Shown here piece after piece: positions 17,760-26,412 of a stretch of DNA of 64,000 bases. The translations under genes were made by a program, and so were the position numbers. Origin of the DNA: JBHOQX01 sp042408595 (GTDB lineage: Bacteria; Chloroflexota; Chloroflexia; Chloroflexales; Roseiflexaceae); contig JBHOQX010000041.1 of NCBI GenBank assembly GCA_042408595.1, positions 1 through 64,000 of the forward strand. Direction: 5' to 3'. Each line of letters opens with the position of its first letter. The stretch's first letter is position 1. Under the pieces are notes generated by a model. That model saw nothing but the letters and a program-made list of their open reading frames with translations, did not search any database and was not told the origin of the DNA.

Positions 17760-18548
17760 ATGAGTCCGCCCGCCCGCCTGTTGTTGGTCGATGACGAAGC
17801 GAATATCCGCCGTACGCTCGGCGCGCTCCTCCAGCGCGCCGGCTACGAGGTCGCGTTCGCCGGCGACGGCGAGGAGGCGCTGGCGCTGCTCGATCGCCAG
17901 CCGTTCGACCTGGCGATCGTCGACCTGAAGATGCCGGGGATGGGCGGCATGGAGGTGATCGCGGCGGCGCGCACCCGCCAGCCGGACATTGCGGTGATCG
18001 TGCTCACTGGCCATGGCTCGCTGGAGACGGCGATCGAGGGGCTGCACCAGGGCATCTTCGACTACATCCAGAAGACCAGCGAGCCGGCACAGGTCGTCGA
18101 GCGGGTGCGCGCCGCGCTCGACGCACGCGCCCAGCACCTGCGCCAGCGCGCGCTGGTCGATACGGTGAGCGCAGCGGTCGCGGAGTTCCACAGCGGCGGG
18201 GCCCCCGGCGGCGAAGGCACGCCCGGCGCGCGGGTGATCACCATCGGCGCGCTGCAACTCGACACCTGGCGGCAGGTCGCGTCGTTGGGCGGGCGCAGCC
18301 TGCCGCTGACCCCGACCGAGTTCCGCGTGCTGCTCTGCCTGGCCGAGCGCGCGGGCACGATGGTCTCCTACGCCCAGCTTGTGCGCTGCGCCCAGGGCTA
18401 CGAGACGAGCGAACTGGAAGCCGGCGAGCTGATCAAGCCGCATATCCACCACCTCCGGCAGAAGCTGGAGCCGGACCCCGCGGCCCCACGCTATATCCTC
18501 AATGTGCGCGGCAAAGGGTATCTGCTGGAAGCCCTCCCTGGAACCTAG
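17760..18548 (+). CDS. OmpR-family response regulator paired with the GAF kinase
   Basis: The 262-residue regulator has a receiver domain with acidic residues D11-D12, phospho-acceptor D55 (IVDLKMPGM) and switch T in VIVLTGHGS. The helix-5 Lys is followed by Thr (YIQKTS) instead of the usual Pro. The C-terminal winged helix includes LPLTPTEFRVLLCLAERAG and ILNVRGKGYLLEAL. It is divergent from the kinase, with a shared promoter region containing a TATATT-like box near 17706. The ATG at 17760 has GGAG 7 nt upstream; an in-frame ATG at 17724 would add 12 residues. Confidence 0.88.
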   Translation: MSPPARLLLVDDEANIRRTLGALLQRAGYEVAFAGDGEEALALLDRQPFDLAIVDLKMPGMGGMEVIAAARTRQPDIAVIVLTGHGSLETAIEGLHQGIFDYIQKTSEPAQVVERVRAALDARAQHLRQRALVDTVSAAVAEFHSGGAPGGEGTPGARVITIGALQLDTWRQVASLGGRSLPLTPTEFRVLLCLAERAGTMVSYAQLVRCAQGYETSELEAGELIKPHIHHLRQKLEPDPAAPRYILNVRGKGYLLEALPGT

Positions 18549-18660
18549 GGCGCTCCCAGCGCGGGGCGAGCGGCTTGCAGCTTGCCGTTCTGCTTCGCAT
18601 ACAGGAGCGATGCGGGCCGGGCGGAGCCACAGCTCACAATGGCAGTGCTCCTTTGCCGCA

Positions 18661-18708
18661 GTGCCGCCTTCAGACGGTGAGTGGGCATCGCCGGAAGGCG
18701 GCACGACG
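18661..18708. repeat. REP-like palindrome, copy 1
   Basis: The stem GTGCCGCCTTC (18661-18671) pairs perfectly with GAAGGCGGCAC (18694-18704), and the unit ends GGCGGCACGACG. Related units occur at 35134 and 47944, always between genes and in the same orientation. It lies in a 329-bp gap that otherwise holds only the promoter of the next gene. Confidence 0.6.
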
Positions 18709-18836
18709 ATACCCGCCGAGTTGCTATAACCAGAATACCCAGCGAGGCACTGCGCAGCATCCACCTATGCATCGGTTGTAGCATAGCCATGCCGCCAGAT
18801 GCACAGCTATTCGGTAACCGTGGGTTGCGGTTGTGC

Positions 18837-18842
18837 TATACT
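18837..18842 (+). promoter_or_regulatory. -10 box for the PLP sulfur-transfer enzyme gene
   Basis: TATACT lies 36 nt before the ATG of the next gene, which has an AAGGAG site. No clear -35 hexamer is present at 17 nt spacing. Confidence 0.4.
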
Positions 18843-18877
18843 CTGGCGACTCTCTGCCAAACCAAGGAGCCCGCCCG

Positions 18878-20101
18878 ATGAGCCGCGAGTCGTGTTCGAA
18901 CTGGTCGCTGCAAACCCGCCTGGTGCACGACGGCGAGCACCACCCCCCACCCGATGGCATCCCGACCGTCACCCCGGTCTATACCTCGGCGACCTATCTC
19001 TACCCCTCTGCCGCCGCGTTGGACGCAGCCTTTGATCGCAGCGACGGCTATGTCTACGCACGCTACGGCAACCCGACCGTCGCGGCCTTCGAGCAGGCGA
19101 TGGCCGTGGCCGAAGGCGGCCTCGGGGCAGTGGCGTTCGGCTCCGGCATGGCCGCGCTCCATGCCGCCATCCTGGCGGCGGGGACGCCGCGCGGCGAGAT
19201 GTCCCCGCGCATCGGCAGCATCCTGGCGGCGCGCGACCTGTACGGTGCGACGACCGCGCTGCTGGACGAACTGTTCGCCGGGACGGGCGTGGCGGTAGCG
19301 TACGTCGATATGTGCGACCTGGCGGCGGTCGAGGCGGCGATCACGCAAACCAGGCCGGACCTGCTGCTGGTCGAGCAGATCTCGAACCCGCTGCTGCGGG
19401 TGGTCGATATCGCCGGGCTGGCGAGTCGCGCCCGCGCCGCCGGGGCCCGCCTGGTGGTGGACAACACCATGGCCACGCCGATCCTCCAGCGGCCGCTGGA
19501 GCTCGGCGCCGACCTGGTCGTCCACAGTGCAACGAAGTTCATCGGCGGGCACGGCGACGTGACCGCTGGGGTGGTCGTGGCGCGCTCCGGCCTGCTGCGC
19601 GACACGCTGCGACGCTACGCCAAGCTGCTCGGCGCGGTGCTCGGCCCGGCAGAGGCGCAGCTCACCGCCCGCGGCATCAAGACGCTGGCCCTGCGGGTGC
19701 GGCAGCAATGCGCCAACGCCGCCGCGCTGGCCGCCTGGCTGGACGATCGGCCGCAGGTCGCGCGGGTGCACTACCCCGGCCTGGCGCACCACCCGCAGCA
19801 CGCCCTGGCCAAGGCGTCGTTCGGCGGGCTGTTCGGCGCGCTGGTCTCGTTCGAGCTACGCGACGACACCCGGGCCGCCGTCTTCCGCTTCATCGACGCC
19901 CTGCGGCTCATCCTACCGGCCACCAGCCTGGGCGATATCTACACGCTGGTGAGCGCACCGCTGATCTCGTCGCACCGTAACCTGACGCCGGAGCAGCGCG
20001 CCGAACGTGGCATCCGCGATGGGCTGGTGCGCCTGTCGGTCGGCATCGAGGACGCACATGATTTAATCGAGGATTTGCAGGCCGGGCTGGATGCGATGTG
20101 A
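18878..20101 (+). CDS. Cys/Met metabolism PLP-dependent enzyme (cystathionine synthase/lyase family)
   Basis: The 407-residue protein belongs to the trans-sulfuration PLP family. It shows YARYGNPTVAAFEQAMA, the GSGMAALHAAI loop, VDNTMATPILQRP with the cofactor-binding Asp, and Schiff-base Lys at residue 220 in HSATKFIGGHGD. Members include cystathionine gamma-synthase, cystathionine gamma-lyase, methionine gamma-lyase and O-acetylhomoserine sulfhydrylase. The sequence alone does not settle which reaction this one runs, so no symbol is given. The ATG at 18878 has AAGGAG 8 nt upstream. Confidence 0.85.
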   Translation: MSRESCSNWSLQTRLVHDGEHHPPPDGIPTVTPVYTSATYLYPSAAALDAAFDRSDGYVYARYGNPTVAAFEQAMAVAEGGLGAVAFGSGMAALHAAILAAGTPRGEMSPRIGSILAARDLYGATTALLDELFAGTGVAVAYVDMCDLAAVEAAITQTRPDLLLVEQISNPLLRVVDIAGLASRARAAGARLVVDNTMATPILQRPLELGADLVVHSATKFIGGHGDVTAGVVVARSGLLRDTLRRYAKLLGAVLGPAEAQLTARGIKTLALRVRQQCANAAALAAWLDDRPQVARVHYPGLAHHPQHALAKASFGGLFGALVSFELRDDTRAAVFRFIDALRLILPATSLGDIYTLVSAPLISSHRNLTPEQRAERGIRDGLVRLSVGIEDAHDLIEDLQAGLDAM

Positions 20102-20239
20102 GTGCAGCATGCCACCTGGAATGTTCAAAGGTTAGGTGTGGGAGTTCAATGAGCATGCCTCGGAGGACAGGCACCTCGCTCTTCTCAATGTTGCACGTTA
20201 TCCTTTGCATGTTCCATTTTCCATTTTGAACTCCGAACC

Positions 20240-21049
20240 ATGATGCGCGTGACTTCGCTGGCTTCCGGCAGCAGCGGCAATGCGACGCTGATCGAAACCG
20301 ACGGTGGCGCACTGCTGGTGGACTGCGGTCTTCCGCAACGGGCGATCGAGCGCGCCCTGCGCCGCGCCGGGCTGGCCCCGGCCGACCTGCGCGCCATCCT
20401 GCTGACGCACGAGCACGGCGACCACACGCTCAGCGCCGGCCCCTTCGCCCGGCGCCACCGGCTGCCGGTGGTCGCCAACCGGCCGACGGCCCGCGTGCTC
20501 GCCCCGTCGCTGGCAGGGGTCGAGGTGCTGGAGTTGGAGACCGGCGGCGCGCTTGCCCTTGGCGGGGCGCTGGTGCGCAGCTTCCCGGTGCCGCACGACG
20601 CCACCGCGCCGGTCGGCTATCTGATCGAGGCCAGCGGCTGGCGCGTCGGTCTGGCGGTCGACCTGGGGAGCTGGGACGACGCGGTGCTGGCGGGGCTGGC
20701 CCCGGCCGATCTGGTCATCCTGGAGGCGAACCACGACCGCGAGCGGCTGCGGCTCGCGCCGTACGACCGGCAGGTGAAGCAGCGTATCTTCAGCCGGCTT
20801 GGCCACCTGGACAACCTGGACGCCGGAGCGCTGCTGGCGCGCCTGGGGACGGACGGGCGACGGCGCACCGCCTGGCTGGCGCACCTCTCCGAGCAGGCTA
20901 ACACCCCGCAGATCGCCGTGCGCGCGGTGCAGAGCGTGCTGCACCTGGCCGATGTGCGCTGCATCAGCGTGAGCGCGCTGCCGCGCCGCGCGCCGTGCTG
21001 CTGGGAAAGCGAGCGGCACATGGTGCAGGCGACGTTGTTCGGTCTGTGA
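20240..21049 (+). CDS. MBL-fold metallo-hydrolase (YycJ-like)
   Basis: The 269-residue protein has the metallo-beta-lactamase-fold zinc motif LLTHEHGDH and a start typical of the YycJ/WalJ group (VTSLASGSSGNATLI). Later metal ligands are H in PVPHDA, D in VDLG and a C-terminal WLAHLSEQANTP. YycJ relatives act as nucleases linked to DNA repair or wall signalling; here no WalKR genes are adjacent. It starts MM, with the ATG at 20240. The 138 bp upstream is short-word filler rather than a normal promoter-rich gap. Confidence 0.82.
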   Translation: MMRVTSLASGSSGNATLIETDGGALLVDCGLPQRAIERALRRAGLAPADLRAILLTHEHGDHTLSAGPFARRHRLPVVANRPTARVLAPSLAGVEVLELETGGALALGGALVRSFPVPHDATAPVGYLIEASGWRVGLAVDLGSWDDAVLAGLAPADLVILEANHDRERLRLAPYDRQVKQRIFSRLGHLDNLDAGALLARLGTDGRRRTAWLAHLSEQANTPQIAVRAVQSVLHLADVRCISVSALPRRAPCCWESERHMVQATLFGL

Positions 21050-21216
21050 GGGACCGCGCGCTGCCCGCACTTCCGCCGTGCAGTCGGCGGCGCCGCCAAC
21101 TGCGCCGCGGCAACCTCATGGATGGCGACGCCTGCTCATCCTCCTCGTTTGCGACAACTGTTGGGGGCGTTCGGCCCAACGCCGGTCGCAAACATGTTTG
21201 CCGCTCGCATGTATGG

Positions 21217-21222
21217 TATAGT
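21217..21222 (+). promoter_or_regulatory. -10 box for the desaturase gene
   Basis: TATAGT lies about 54 nt before the desaturase ATG. A TTGCCG at 21198 is only 13 nt upstream of it, too close for a standard promoter. Confidence 0.35.
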
Positions 21223-21275
21223 TGCGGTAGGGTCCGACGCGGCAGGCGCCGCAACGAATACAAGGAGCACCCTGC

Positions 21276-22343
21276 ATGAAGGCAGTCTCGAAACGGGCGG
21301 CGAACACGGATGGCATGAGCTGGCAACAGATCGTCGCCCGGTACCAGGGGCCCGATCTGCGCATGAGCATCTGGCAACTCGTCACGTCGTTCCTGCCGTA
21401 CATCGCCCTGTGGTACCTGATGTACCTGAGCCTGCAATACTCCTACTTTATCACCCTCGCTCTCTCGGTGCTCGCAAGCGGCTTCCTTCTGCGCATTTTT
21501 ATCATTTTCCACGACTGCACCCACGGCTCGTTCTTCAAATCGCGCCGCGCTAACGAATGGGCTGGGCGAGTCTGCGGGCTGCTGGCGTTCACGCCGTTCG
21601 GCGAATGGCGCCATCGCCACAACCTGCACCACGCGACCACCGGCAACCTCGACAAGCGCGGCTGGTGGGACATCGATGTGCTGACGGTGCGCGAGTACCT
21701 GGCGCTGCCGCGGCACAAGCAACTGATCTACCGGCTCTACCGCAACCCGATCGTGCTGTTCATGATCGGCGCGCCGATCTTTTTCATTATCTTGCAGCGC
21801 ATCCCGCGGCGCGGCGCGCGGCCGAAGGAGATCCGGAGCGTCCTGTGGACCGATCTCGCGCTTGCGGCGATGGTCGGCGGGCTGGTGTGGCTGCTCGGCT
21901 GGCAGGCGTTCCTGCTGATTCAGCTGCCGATCGCCGTTCTCTCCTCAACTATCGGCCTGTGGATGTTCTATGTACAGCACCAGTTCGAGCAGGCGTACTG
22001 GGAGCACGACCCGGAGTGGGACTACGTCACGGCGTCGCTGAAGGGGAGCTCCTACTATCAACTGCCGCGCGTGCTGCAGTGGTTCACCGGCAACATCGGT
22101 TTCCACCACATCCACCACCTGAGCGCGAAAATCCCCAACTATCGGCTGGAGCAGGCATTCCGCGAGAACCCGCTGTTCCAGGACGTGACGACGATCACGC
22201 TCGGGACCAGCCTGGCGGCGCTGAAGGCGAAAGCGTGGGATGAAGACTTGAAGCGCATGCTCGATTTCCGCGAGCTCCACGCGCGCTATGGCCGCTCGCT
22301 GTCGCTAGCGCCGGCCAACCCACCGGCCGGCTCGTGGGAGTAG
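21276..22343 (+). CDS. Membrane fatty acid desaturase
   Basis: The 355-residue protein has the three histidine boxes of membrane di-iron desaturases: HDCTHG, HRHNLHH and HHIHH. Hydrophobic segments lie between them (FLPYIALWYLMYLSL, LFMIGAPIFFIILQ, AAMVGGLVWLLGW). It should insert a double bond into acyl chains using O2 and electrons from a ferredoxin or similar donor, adjusting membrane fluidity. The position of the double bond cannot be predicted. An AAGGAG site precedes the ATG at 21276. Its last 58 bp overlap the convergent PfkB gene. Confidence 0.92.
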   Translation: MKAVSKRAANTDGMSWQQIVARYQGPDLRMSIWQLVTSFLPYIALWYLMYLSLQYSYFITLALSVLASGFLLRIFIIFHDCTHGSFFKSRRANEWAGRVCGLLAFTPFGEWRHRHNLHHATTGNLDKRGWWDIDVLTVREYLALPRHKQLIYRLYRNPIVLFMIGAPIFFIILQRIPRRGARPKEIRSVLWTDLALAAMVGGLVWLLGWQAFLLIQLPIAVLSSTIGLWMFYVQHQFEQAYWEHDPEWDYVTASLKGSSYYQLPRVLQWFTGNIGFHHIHHLSAKIPNYRLEQAFRENPLFQDVTTITLGTSLAALKAKAWDEDLKRMLDFRELHARYGRSLSLAPANPPAGSWE

Positions 22344-23320
22344 CGCGGCGGCGCCGTGTCCGCTAGCCCGGCGGCTGCGAGCGCCTCGGCCAGGGTCGGC
22401 TGGGCCGCCGTGCCGCCGGAGGCCCGCGTCGAGAGCGCGCCGCAGGCGCACGCCAGGCGCAGGGCGCGCTCTAGCGGCCAGCGCTGGAGGAAGCCGTAGA
22501 CGAAGCCGGCATCGAACGAGTCGCCGGCGCCGGTCGTGTCCACCACCGCGACTGGCAGCGGGCCGGCGCGCGCCTCCTCCGCCCCGCGCCGGGCCACCCC
22601 GCCCCGTGCGCCGAGCTTCACCGCGACAGTCGGGACGTGCTCCGCTATCCAGTCCAGCGCAGCGTCCAGCTCCCGCTCGCTGGTGATCGCCCGCAGCTCG
22701 GCCTCGTTCGGCAGGAACAGATCGACGTGGCGCAGCGCTGCGTGGAGGCCGCCATCCCAGCGCTCCGCCGGGTCGTAGTTTGTGTCGAGCGAGACGGTCA
22801 GGCCACGCGCGCGGGCCTCGGCGAAGAGCGCCGGCACGTCGGGGCGCAACGCGTCGAGCATGTAGAACGCGCCGAGGTGCAGGTGGCGCGCCCGGTCCAG
22901 CAACCCCAGGTCGATCTGGCCGTAGCGCAGCGCCCCGATCGCGCCGACATCCGTCAGGATAGCGCGGTCGTTTCCACGCGACAGGATGACCGTCAGGCCG
23001 GTGCGCAGCGCCGGGTCGACTACCACAGCGCGCGTATCGATGCCGCGCGCCGCCATCTCGCGCAGCATAAACTGGCCGAAGAGATCGTCGCCGACGACAC
23101 CCACGAAGGCAACACGCAGCCCGAGCCGCGCCGCGCCGCAGGCGAAGATCGCCGACGAACTGCCGACGGTCAGCGCCGCGTCGTCCACGATCTGCTCGAC
23201 CTGGCCGAACTGCGGGGTCACGTCGCCGCGCAGGATCAGGTCGGGGTTAATCTCGCCGACAACCAGCAAGTCGAGATCTTTGGTGACATCTGGCACGTGC
23301 GTCTGCTGGCGGGTGAACAC
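22286..23320 (-). CDS. PfkB-family carbohydrate kinase
   Basis: The 344-residue protein has the ribokinase-family signatures: N-terminal LLVVGEINPDLI, a glycine-rich GSSSAIFACGAARLG and the C-terminal anion-hole/catalytic motif DTTGAGDSFDAGF with its Asp base. It phosphorylates a sugar or nucleoside; the substrate is unknown. It starts with GTG at 23320, only 17 bp after the amidohydrolase stop, so the two are likely co-transcribed. Its C-terminal tail (about 19 codons) overlaps the convergent desaturase gene. Confidence 0.85.
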   Translation of the reverse strand: MFTRQQTHVPDVTKDLDLLVVGEINPDLILRGDVTPQFGQVEQIVDDAALTVGSSSAIFACGAARLGLRVAFVGVVGDDLFGQFMLREMAARGIDTRAVVVDPALRTGLTVILSRGNDRAILTDVGAIGALRYGQIDLGLLDRARHLHLGAFYMLDALRPDVPALFAEARARGLTVSLDTNYDPAERWDGGLHAALRHVDLFLPNEAELRAITSERELDAALDWIAEHVPTVAVKLGARGGVARRGAEEARAGPLPVAVVDTTGAGDSFDAGFVYGFLQRWPLERALRLACACGALSTRASGGTAAQPTLAEALAAAGLADTAPPRYSHEPAGGLAGASDSERP

Positions 23321-23337
23321 CAGGTTCGTCCTAACGC

Positions 23338-24411
23338 CTATTCCCCTGCAAGAGGGAGGGCGGGGGGAGGGCCGGCCCTCCGCCGCAGGATCACCCGCTC
23401 CGCGTTGCGGCGATAGACCTTCTCCAGCACGTCGTCCGGCAGGTACAGGCCGTAGATCTGCCAGCGGCCCTGCGGCGGCACAGGCCGGTCACTGTAGCTG
23501 AAATACTCGTCGTCGCTCTCCAGGAAGCGGTAGTGCAGCCGGTAGGTCTCGACCTTCGCCGGCATGTCCGTGCCGAACAGGATACGGTCGGCGTAGCGCA
23601 AAAAGAAGCGCCGGGCGGTGTAGGACTGGCGGCCCAGCTCCGCCAGGCGCGCGCTGAGGTCCACAAAAAAATTCGGGCAGCGGTCGAGCAACGCGCCGAC
23701 CCAGGCTAGGTTTTCGGCGTAGCAACCGACGTGCGCACCGATGAACGTCGTGGCCGGGTGGCGCGCCACCAGGCGCGCCAGGCCCTCCACGATGCGCAGG
23801 AACGGGGGAAACGGCGGGCTCGGGAAGCGCCACTCCGGGTGCGCGTGCAGTTCCTCCCAGCGTTCGTTGGTCTCGTCCAGCGGCTCGAAGAACGCCACCG
23901 GATCGGCGACGTGGATCAGCACCGGCCAGTCGAGTTCGGCGGCGGCCGCCCAGATCGGGGCGAGGCGCGGGTCGTCCACCGCAACGAGCGCGCCGTGCTG
24001 GTCGCGCACATGCAGGCCGAGCGGCTTCCAGATTTTCAGCCCCTCCGCGCCGCGGGCCGCCTGGGCGCGCAGCCGCCCCGCCGCCCACTCGCCGAAGCCG
24101 TCGCCATGCTCCGCCCAGGCGCTCCAGTCCACCCCGCCGAAGACGCGGAAGCGCTCGGGCGCGGCCTCCTTGAAGCGGCGCAGGTGCGAGTCCAGGATAT
24201 CCTCGCCCCAGCCGCCGTCCAGATCGACGAAATGGGTGACGTGCGCGGCATCGAGCACGGCCAGCAGATCCGCCACCGGGCGGGCGTCCCAGCCGCCGCC
24301 GAACGCGCCGCCGAGATGATTGTGCGCGTCGATCACCGGGCAGCGCGGCGCCTCCACGGTCGTCGTTTTCGTCACCAGCATCGGGCGCGGGCGGTAGTAC
24401 TGCAGGTCCAT
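23338..24411 (-). CDS. Amidohydrolase family (amidohydrolase 2) protein
   Basis: The 357-residue protein has the metal-dependent TIM-barrel hydrolase pattern: VIDAHNHLGG near residue 26, a HVADP His, FIGAHVGCYAENL and FGTDMP near the C-terminus. Members hydrolyse or decarboxylate ring and amide substrates (the ACMSD group). The substrate is not evident. It is first in a two-gene unit with the PfkB kinase. The ATG at 24411 faces a remnant of a methanethiol-oxidase gene upstream on the same strand. Confidence 0.8.
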   Translation of the reverse strand: MDLQYYRPRPMLVTKTTTVEAPRCPVIDAHNHLGGAFGGGWDARPVADLLAVLDAAHVTHFVDLDGGWGEDILDSHLRRFKEAAPERFRVFGGVDWSAWAEHGDGFGEWAAGRLRAQAARGAEGLKIWKPLGLHVRDQHGALVAVDDPRLAPIWAAAAELDWPVLIHVADPVAFFEPLDETNERWEELHAHPEWRFPSPPFPPFLRIVEGLARLVARHPATTFIGAHVGCYAENLAWVGALLDRCPNFFVDLSARLAELGRQSYTARRFFLRYADRILFGTDMPAKVETYRLHYRFLESDDEYFSYSDRPVPPQGRWQIYGLYLPDDVLEKVYRRNAERVILRRRAGPPPALPLAGE

Positions 24412-24459
24412 CGTTCACCTGAGTGCCATAGGGCCTGGCAATTATACCATCCGCATCCG

Positions 24460-24903
24460 AAGGTGGCGTGATCGAGCAGAAATACGCCGCCCGGCCCGCC
24501 GCCATCCGACGCGCCAATCGCGTTGACATAGGTGGCATCAGGGCCGCAATGGACGGTGTGAGCGCGGCTAGAGCCAGGCTTGTTGTGCACGTCCTCCGGC
24601 TCAATCGTCTTGACGATTCGCGGCTGACGCGGGTTCGGTTTGGTGTCGACCACAGGCCGGGAACCACCAGCCGAAGTGATACAGCTCATCGTCGACATAT
24701 GGCAGCTCGAGACGGCCGACACCCTGGCTGTAGGCGGTCGACTGCGGGTCGACATCGAGGACGACGCGGGCGTCGAGGCGCCACCGCCCGGGGTCGATCA
24801 CGGCCACAAACGCCGCCGTCTCGCGCGGCACCTGCATGGCCTCTTTTGCCGAAGGGTAAAAGCGCTGGTTGGGTGTCTGGACTCGCAGCTTTCGCCAGAG
24901 CAT
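24460..24903 (-). pseudogene. Remnant of selenium-binding protein / methanethiol oxidase (SBP56 family)
   Basis: From the ATG at 24903 one frame reads FYPSAKEAMQVPRE, FVAVIDP and DPQSTAYSQGVGRLELP, then DELYHFGW, all typical of SBP56 N-termini. Near 24660 it loses the frame. A second frame then gives VVDTKPNPRQPRIVKTIEPE, RAHTVHCGPDATYV and GGPGGVFLLDHATFG, also family motifs. The stretch between them (normally containing a Cys-rich site and RSSRIYVID) is missing, and everything after FLLDHATF is gone, leaving roughly a third of the usual ~460 residues. It is therefore a deleted, frameshifted gene. Confidence 0.8.
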
Positions 24904-25044
24904 GCGCGGATGGAAACCAAGGTTAACACCGGGGTCTCAAGAAAGTCTAAAAAGACCAGCACGCCAAACGAGGAGGTAGATGACGCACAAAGGCCAGCGG
25001 CTCAGCAGCTGCCACCGGCCCCGCGAATGCGCGGATGGTACAGT

Positions 25045-25071
25045 GAAGGGGCGGCTATTCACCGCCCCTTC
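25045..25071. terminator. Symmetric GC hairpin, possible terminator
   Basis: GAAGGGGCGG and CCGCCCCTTC form a perfect 10-bp stem around a 7-nt loop. It lies between the S51 peptidase stop and the methanethiol-oxidase remnant. There is no T-run. The rest of the 282-bp gap holds no gene. Confidence 0.4.
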
Positions 25072-25185
25072 GGAGCAACAGGCTGCAGCGAGCACACAGA
25101 CCGCTCCTCATCTCTGTGCTCACTGTGCTCTCTGCGGCTCATCGCCGCTGCGCTCGAATCCCGCTCAGCGTCGCGCCGGGCACAG

Positions 25186-26211
25186 CTACGGATTGTACGG
25201 ATCGCCGTCGATCACGCCGTTTGCGACGCTCCGCAGGTAAGCGCCGGTCGTTGGCCGGTTCTGGAAGTCGTACGTCTGGTTGGCGGTCAGCTTCCAGATC
25301 TTGTAGTTCGAGAAGCTGAGCGGCTGGCGCGATACGCAGCGCTCCGGCTGGTGATCGCCGAGCACGACATAGGCCACGCCGCCATACACCTGCCCCAGGC
25401 CGTTCTTGTCGATCAGCATGACCGAGTTCGCATCGATGCCGAGCCCGTAGGCGGCGGTAGCCTTCCCGTCCTTGATCTGCCGCGCGACGAACGCCATCAG
25501 GCGGCCCATCCGATCGCGCTCGACGAAGTGGCTGTCGGTGATCACCTGGACAAGCGGCTGCCAGTTGAAGAAATCGTAGCTGAAGGAGATGTAACGGTGA
25601 TACGGATTATTGAGCGCTTCGCTGGAGAGCACGCTGCCATTGCAGGCATCGTAGACGTAGTCGCCCTGGATGGCCAGGCCGGCGCTGCCGCCGCCCACAC
25701 CGCCGCCGCGCGCTACCACGCCCTTGACGGCATTGTAGACCGAGGACCCCTTCCAGCCGACATAGTTGCACTGGTTGCCGCCGGCGAAGTAGACCAGCTC
25801 GGCATTGTTGACCGCGCCGGTCGCGCCCGTATCGTTCGCGCCGGATGCCTGCGTAATCGTGATCGTCTCGCATGAGTTGACGTTGCGCAGGCGGATCAGC
25901 GCATCGCATTCGGGTGTCTTGCTGCCGCTGCTCGGCGCGGAAGCCGCCAGCACGACGATATCGAGCGGCGCGGCGGCCACCTGGTCGATATGCACCTGGT
26001 AGGCGGAGGTGAGCGGCGATCCATTGCCCTGCAAGAAGTACGACGGCCCGATCAGCGCCGGCCGGGCGTCGTTGGGGCTACCAAGGCGGATCCGGCTGAC
26101 ACCGCCCTTCGCGGCCGACACCGGCGTCATCGCCCCAAACCAGAGCAGCAGGACAACCAGGGCAGCGCGCCACACCCGGCGGCTCACCAGCGGCAGGGGA
26201 AGAGATGCCAT
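25186..26211 (-). CDS. Secreted peptidase S51 / cyanophycinase-like protein
   Basis: The 341-residue product begins with a signal peptide (VWRAALVVLLLWFGAMTPVSA). It carries the S51 pattern: FAGGNQ, the nucleophile elbow GGGSAGLAIQG with Ser176, then later AYGLGIDANSVMLID. S51 includes dipeptidase E and cyanophycinase, which cuts Asp-Arg storage polymer. Which substrate this exported form cuts is unknown, and no cyanophycin synthetase is in the window. The ATG at 26211 has AAAGGA upstream. It is divergent from the alpha/beta hydrolase. Confidence 0.8.
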   Translation of the reverse strand: MASLPLPLVSRRVWRAALVVLLLWFGAMTPVSAAKGGVSRIRLGSPNDARPALIGPSYFLQGNGSPLTSAYQVHIDQVAAAPLDIVVLAASAPSSGSKTPECDALIRLRNVNSCETITITQASGANDTGATGAVNNAELVYFAGGNQCNYVGWKGSSVYNAVKGVVARGGGVGGGSAGLAIQGDYVYDACNGSVLSSEALNNPYHRYISFSYDFFNWQPLVQVITDSHFVERDRMGRLMAFVARQIKDGKATAAYGLGIDANSVMLIDKNGLGQVYGGVAYVVLGDHQPERCVSRQPLSFSNYKIWKLTANQTYDFQNRPTTGAYLRSVANGVIDGDPYNP

Positions 26212-26350
26212 GGGGGGTCCTTTCGCAGCGTGGGCCTCGCGGCCAGGGCGGAGATGCGGCGAGTATACCACGAGTCGCGCGCTCCGCCGGAGACGGCCCC
26301 ACATCCGGTACGTCGCGCCACAACGCGGCACTGGCCGAAGGCGCGAACCA

Positions 26351-26379
26351 TTGCCCCAAGGCCGCCGGTGTGCTATGAT
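26351..26379 (+). promoter_or_regulatory. Promoter of the alpha/beta hydrolase gene
   Basis: TTGCCC (26351-26356) and TATGAT (26374-26379) have exact 17-nt spacing and lie 33 nt before the GTG start. This is the best-formed sigma-70-type promoter I see in the window. Confidence 0.55.
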
Positions 26380-26412
26380 TCCGCAATCGCCCGTGCTGAC
26401 GATCGGCCAGTT

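Noticed and set aside
24460..24903. The selenium-binding protein remnant as support for selenocysteine use
   Set aside because: The SBP56 family binds Se through Cys and acts as methanethiol oxidase; it does not depend on Sec decoding, and this copy is dead.
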